Shown: piece by piece, positions 60,762 to 64,000 of the stretch | Numbering within the stretch: the first letter of the stretch is position 1 | How the letters are laid out: each line of letters opens with the position of its first letter | Assembly (NCBI GenBank): GCA_964486335.1 | Contig: CAZAMB010000003.1 | Location: 221,114-285,113 of the forward strand | Length of the DNA stretch: 64,000 nt | Direction: 5' to 3' | Source: CAZAMB01 sp964486335 | GTDB lineage: Bacteria > Planctomycetota > Phycisphaerae > UBA1845 | Program-made: the position numbers and the translations under genes | Notes under the pieces: generated by a model | Told to the model about the DNA's origin: nothing | The model's input: the letters and a program-made list of their open reading frames with translations, nothing else | Database searches by the model: none

Positions 60762-61160
60762 TCATTGTGAGTCGCTCCGTTCGATCCCTTTGACGAGCCC
60801 GTACAAGACTCGGTCCAACTCGCGAATCGCCGCTAGGCACGCTGCCAGTTCGCTGTCACCGTGTAAGGCCGTTGCGTTGGAAAACCATTCCAGTTTCTGG
60901 GCCAACAAAACCTGCGTCTCTACCTCACACAACGACCCGCGTGCAATATCCAGGAATCGCAGGTAATCCTGGGTTCGATTGCGCCCGTAGCCTTCGGCAA
61001 TGTTGGAAGGAATCGAAACGGACGCCCGTCGAATCTGAGCCGTCAGGCCGAACCGCTCAGAATCCGGAAATCGACTCGAAAACTCGTAGATGGCCTTGCA
61101 AAGGTCCATCGCCTTCTGCCAGGCAATCAAGTCCCGAAACGATTTGATCTCGCCGCCCAT
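60762..61160 (-). CDS. Four-helix bundle protein (23S rRNA intervening-sequence protein family)
   Basis: The 132-residue protein matches the IVP/S23 family: FRDLIAWQKAMDLCKAIYEF, RFGLTAQIRRASVSIPSNIA followed by EGYGRN, and a helical C-terminus (YLRFLDIARGSLCEVETQVL). Family members are encoded in the loops of intervening sequences within 23S rRNA genes of some bacteria and also occur freely. The biochemical role is unknown. Here the gene sits between prkA and the DUF444 gene, on the same strand, framed by inverted repeats. Its presence splits a normally compact operon. Confidence 0.88.
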   Translation of the reverse strand: MGGEIKSFRDLIAWQKAMDLCKAIYEFSSRFPDSERFGLTAQIRRASVSIPSNIAEGYGRNRTQDYLRFLDIARGSLCEVETQVLLAQKLEWFSNATALHGDSELAACLAAIRELDRVLYGLVKGIERSDSQ

Positions 61161-61206
61161 TCTTCGCGCCCACCCCTTTGATTGCGTGAATGACTGCCAC
61201 CGCCTC

Positions 61207-61236
61207 GTTGCCTCGTTGCCTTCTTGCCTTCTTGCC
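61207..61236. repeat. Right arm of the inverted repeat flanking the IVP gene
   Basis: This arm begins GTTGCC, consists of TTGCC-type units and ends 1 base before the prkA stop codon. It complements 60561-60590 at 24 of 30 positions. Confidence 0.6.
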
Positions 61237-61237
61237 T

Positions 61238-63307
61238 CTACTTCTTCTTCCCTTCCTCTTTCGTATCGCCGCGGGCGAAGATGCTGGCCACGTAATTCAA
61301 CACGTCCGTCGCGCTCGTTTCGTTGTAGCCGAAGTACTTGATCAGCCGCTGCTTCACCACGTCGATCTTCGCCTGCGTCTCGTCATCCACCACACCCGAC
61401 ACCACGTTCTTCAGCTTGATCGTATCCCGCTGATCCTCGAACAACTTCAACTCCAGCGCCTTGTGCAGTCGCGCGTTCGTGTGATATTCAAACTTCTTCC
61501 CATCCAGCGACAGCGCCCCGATGTAGTTCATGATCTCCTGGCGGAAGTCGTCCTTGCGGCTCTCCGGAATGTCGATCTTCTCTTCGATCGAGCGCATCAA
61601 CCGCTCATCCGGCGCCTCGTCTTTGCCCGTGTATTTGTTCCGCACCTTCTCGTGCTGCGTGTACGCCCGCACGTTCTCAATGTAGTTGGAGCACAGCCGC
61701 GTGATCGCGTCCTCGTCCGCCGAAATCGCCCGCTGCACCTCCGACTTGAGCACGTCCTCGTACTCCTCGCGCACCAGCGCCAGAAGCTCCCGAAATCGCG
61801 ACTTTGTCTCCTCATCCGTGATCAGGCTGTGGTGCGAAAGCCCCCCTTCCAGTTCGTTCATCACCATGAACGGATTGATGCACTTCTCCTGAATCGCCTG
61901 GTCCGACACCAGCGAATTCGACAGCTTGTCCTGAATGTACCGCGGACTGATCCCCTGCATGCCCTCGCGCGGCGCTTCCTCGTGCAGCTCCCGCACCGAA
62001 TCCTCCGTGAAGTTCGGAATGTTTTTGCCGTTGTACAGTTTGAGCTTCTGCATCAGCGTCAAACCGGCCTTCTTCGGCTCGTCCAGCCGTGTCAGTACCG
62101 CCCACATGGCCGCCATCTCGATCGTGTGCGGGGCGATGTGAATCCCTCGGATGCGCTCCTTGTTGAAGTCTCGCTCGTAGATCTTGATCTCGTCGTCCAG
62201 TCGAATGTTGTACGGAATGTCGATCTTGATCGTCCGATCCCGAAACGCCTCCATCAGCTCGTTGCTTTGCAGCTTCTTGTACTCCGGCTCGTTCGTGTGC
62301 CCGATGATCACTTCGTCGATGTGCGTCTGCGCAAACTTCTTCGGCTTGATCACGTGCTCCTGCGACGCCCCCAGCAAGTCATAAAGAAACGCAACGTCCA
62401 GCTTGAGCACTTCGATGAACTCAATCATGCCGCGATTGGCGATGTTCAGCTCCCCGTCAAAATTGAACGCCCGCGGATCGCTGTCCGTGCCATACTCCGC
62501 GATCTTGCGGTAGTTGATGTCCCCCGTCAGTTCCGTCGAATCCTGATTCTTTTCGTCCTTCGGCTGAAACGTCCCAATGCCGATCCGGTCCTTCTCACTC
62601 AGGATCAACCGCCGAACGCGCACGTGCTCCAGCACCTTCCGCCAGTCGCCGTCGTAGCGGATCAGCAGGTCCTCAAACATCTTCCGGCAGAACGGATCCA
62701 GCGCTCCTTCCACCCGCACCTGCGAAGCTTCATCGAGATCGGCGTTGATCTGCGCCAGCACCGCTCGCCGCGCTTCCGGCGGTATCAGCTTGAGCGGGTC
62801 CTCATGCATCGGACACGGATACACCAGCGTCCGGCCGTTCTCGTCCGGAATGTGCCACGAAAACGTGTACAGCGCCCCTTCGTCGAGCTTCGAGTAATAC
62901 TCCAACCCCTTCTTCAGCAGCCGCGCGATCGTGCTCTTGCTCGACCCGACCGGCCCGTGCAGCAGCAGAATACGCCGCTCCGTTCCATAGCGATGCGCCG
63001 CCGATTTGAAGAAATCAACAAGGTTCATCAGCGGGCGGTCCAGGCCGTAAATTGAATCCGCACCGTTGTCAATCGGGTCCGCGAAGAACTTGTATCGAAC
63101 CTGCTCCTGCCGAAGCGACGAGTACCGCTCCGAACCGAAGTGCTTGATCATGTCGTAGATACGCTGGAACGCGTTCCGGGCCACCCGCGGGTTCGCCGTC
63201 ACCAGCTCGAGGTATTCCTCGAACGAGCCTTCCCAGTGCTGCTCCCGAAACCGGCTCGGGTTCAGATGCTGATCCACGACCGAGAGAATGTCTGATGCTC
63301 GTGCCAT
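61238..63307 (-). CDS. PrkA-family serine protein kinase (AAA+-like)
   Basis: The 689-residue protein is a PrkA: an N-terminal AAA-type domain with Walker A LLLHGPVGSSKSTIARLLKK (about 110-130), a middle region with YRKIAEYGTDSDPRAFNFDG and NIANRGMIEFIEVLKLDVAF, and a C-terminal PrkA domain (IGHTNEPEYKKLQSNELMEA, HEEAPREGMQGISPRYIQDK). PrkA has been reported as a protein kinase and, more recently, linked to a Lon-like proteolytic activity in Bacillus; the enzymatic activity is not settled. It heads the PrkA-IVP-DUF444-SpoVR operon. A hairpin lies next to its ribosome-binding site. Confidence 0.95.
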   Translation of the reverse strand: MARASDILSVVDQHLNPSRFREQHWEGSFEEYLELVTANPRVARNAFQRIYDMIKHFGSERYSSLRQEQVRYKFFADPIDNGADSIYGLDRPLMNLVDFFKSAAHRYGTERRILLLHGPVGSSKSTIARLLKKGLEYYSKLDEGALYTFSWHIPDENGRTLVYPCPMHEDPLKLIPPEARRAVLAQINADLDEASQVRVEGALDPFCRKMFEDLLIRYDGDWRKVLEHVRVRRLILSEKDRIGIGTFQPKDEKNQDSTELTGDINYRKIAEYGTDSDPRAFNFDGELNIANRGMIEFIEVLKLDVAFLYDLLGASQEHVIKPKKFAQTHIDEVIIGHTNEPEYKKLQSNELMEAFRDRTIKIDIPYNIRLDDEIKIYERDFNKERIRGIHIAPHTIEMAAMWAVLTRLDEPKKAGLTLMQKLKLYNGKNIPNFTEDSVRELHEEAPREGMQGISPRYIQDKLSNSLVSDQAIQEKCINPFMVMNELEGGLSHHSLITDEETKSRFRELLALVREEYEDVLKSEVQRAISADEDAITRLCSNYIENVRAYTQHEKVRNKYTGKDEAPDERLMRSIEEKIDIPESRKDDFRQEIMNYIGALSLDGKKFEYHTNARLHKALELKLFEDQRDTIKLKNVVSGVVDDETQAKIDVVKQRLIKYFGYNETSATDVLNYVASIFARGDTKEEGKKK

Positions 63308-63319
63308 AGCCGCCGTTCT

Positions 63320-63336
63320 CCATCCGGGCCGGATGG
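63320..63336 (-). promoter_or_regulatory. Hairpin at the prkA ribosome-binding site
   Basis: CCATCCG (63320-63326) and CGGATGG (63330-63336) form a perfect 7-bp stem with a 3-base loop. On the minus strand the stem ends in GG of the GGAG ribosome-binding site that precedes the prkA ATG, so the structure could partly hide it. Control of prkA translation is inferred, not shown. Confidence 0.4.
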
Positions 63337-63550
63337 CCCCTCTACGTTCTGCCTCGCGTCACGAATCTGACCGAAGTGTCATCGCGCGACACGAAGCGTT
63401 TCCGCGCGTGCAAACGCCGTCGACGCCCTTCCGGCTTACGTCGATCGCTGTCTCCTCGTCATTCAACCTGTTTCTCATTCAAGTCTATGACTCGCTCGGT
63501 GGCGAGTCAACGAATTCCGGACCATCCGTTCGGTCCACACTCGCTCACAT

Positions 63551-63644
63551 TCAGAGCCGCGAGAGCCTGCCCTTGACGCGAAGCGTCAACGGTGAGGGAG
63601 CGGAAACCCCCGCGCTCAGAGCCGCGACCGTGAGGGAGCGGAAA
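63551..63644. repeat. Two tandem copies of a GAGCCGCG/GAGGGAGCGG repeat
   Basis: Both copies begin TCAGAGCCGCGA and end GTGAGGGAGCGGAAAC; the first has a 26-base insertion containing the perfect hairpin TTGACGC-GAA-GCGTCAA. The second is the short form. This looks like a REP-type extragenic repeat. Confidence 0.6.
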
Positions 63645-63917
63645 CGTCCCGGCCACAGCGCTCTTCTCTTACGCTTCATCCGCCGGCGCGCAAACACCGG
63701 CATTGTCCGTTATCGGCGACGAGTCCCGAAGGCTCGCCAAAAAATCCAACGACCGAAAAACCCATCGAAACCTCGGCGTGACCCTTCAATGAGTCCGTGA
63801 AAAAGCTACGACGGAGTTATTTCGTTCGTGACTTGACCCTGGGGCAGCCATCGAGTTGAGTGTGCGCCACGCACCCCCAGCGTATGCCAACCCCCGTGTT
63901 GCTGCCTGTGCCCCGTG

Positions 63918-63937
63918 CCACTGCTCTTGAGCAGTGG
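63918..63937. repeat. 20-bp palindrome
   Basis: CCACTGCTCTTGAGCAGTGG is a near-perfect palindrome: a 9-bp stem around a TT centre. It lies in the non-coding end of the window and may be a dispersed extragenic palindrome. Confidence 0.6.
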
Positions 63938-64000
63938 TCTGACAAAGCGAGCCGCGAGCTTCCATGAGCGTGTCGGTGTCAAGGGCGGCGCGACGACGGA

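Larger units (their letters stand above)
63308..64000. other. Repeat-rich intergenic region at the window end
   Basis: The 693 bases upstream of prkA contain no credible gene: the longest open stretch is Arg/Ser-rich and overlaps repeats. The region includes two copies of a GAGCCGCG...GAGGGAGCGGAAAC repeat (63551-63644), a 7-bp stem TTGACGC-GAA-GCGTCAA, a 20-bp near-perfect palindrome (63918-63937) and a partial GCGAGCCGCGAGCTT element near 63948. The prkA promoter should lie in the first 200 bases but was not resolved. Confidence 0.6.

Noticed and set aside
61190..63055. 621-codon plus-strand open frame opposite prkA
   Set aside because: PrkA on the minus strand is unmistakable; this frame has only antisense-type composition.
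63551..63644. Possible CRISPR array from the repeated GAGCCGCG units
   Set aside because: There are only two copies, of unequal length, with no regular spacers and no cas genes.
63288..63800. Plus-strand 170-codon open frame upstream of prkA
   Set aside because: It overlaps the prkA start, covers extragenic repeats and hairpins, and encodes an Arg/Ser-rich sequence without protein character or a ribosome-binding site.

Overview
The window reads as chromosomal DNA from a GC-rich Gram-negative bacterium, most likely a member of the Planctomycetota. The lineage evidence is indirect: lipid A genes including an LpxC-FabZ fusion, a SecE with extra membrane segments, a PEP-CTERM protein, large secreted proteins with a planctomycete-style C-terminal tail, and a PrkA/DUF444/SpoVR operon. 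Class-level placement is not possible from the window alone. There is no CRISPR array, rRNA, prophage or complete insertion sequence; almost all the sequence is core or envelope genes.

Layout. 0-3.5 kb: the end of fumC, then an outer-membrane/lipid A cluster (Skp-like chaperone, lpxD, lpxC-fabZ) with overlapping genes. 3.8-9.5 kb: a DUF1015 protein, a pseudouridine-synthase/rRNA-methyltransferase fusion, a ChrA transporter, a TM2 protein and an unknown gene. 9.6-14.9 kb (minus): a surface polysaccharide operon (Wzx-like flippase, beta-helix protein, Wzy-like polymerase, GT4 glycosyltransferase). 15-18.5 kb (minus): ruvC, ruvA, a methyltransferase and ruvB. 18.6-21.7 kb (plus): a nonulosonic (sialic-type) acid module, a NeuA-NeuB fusion overlapping neuC. 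22-30 kb: secreted and lipoprotein genes around a mosaic glycyl-tRNA synthetase locus.

30-44.6 kb (minus): one long transcription/translation operon: promoter, tRNA-Trp, secE, nusG, rplK, rplA, rplJ, rplL, rpoB, a GNAT-like gene, rpoC, rpsL, bioY, rpsG. Two foreign-looking genes (GNAT and bioY) sit inside this normally conserved order, and fusA/tuf do not follow rpsG. 44.8-51 kb: cstA, an SLC13-type permease, a lipoprotein and divergent mutL. 51.4-57.7 kb: two secreted paralogues and a subtilase. 57.9-63.3 kb (minus): prkA, an rRNA-intervening-sequence-type protein gene (IVP), a DUF444 gene and spoVR. The last 0.7 kb is non-coding and repeat-rich.

The strongest unusual signals are: (1) glyQS, whose 5' half looks imported and which has left behind a broken native 5' end plus a small passenger gene; (2) the IVP gene inside the prkA operon, framed by 30-nt imperfect inverted repeats and accompanied by a 124-bp element with 12-bp perfect terminal inverted repeats; (3) a fusion enzyme whose RluA-type domain has lost its catalytic aspartate; (4) the GNAT and bioY insertions in the RNA polymerase/ribosomal operon; (5) a small dispersed hairpin family whose stems change in a compensatory way.
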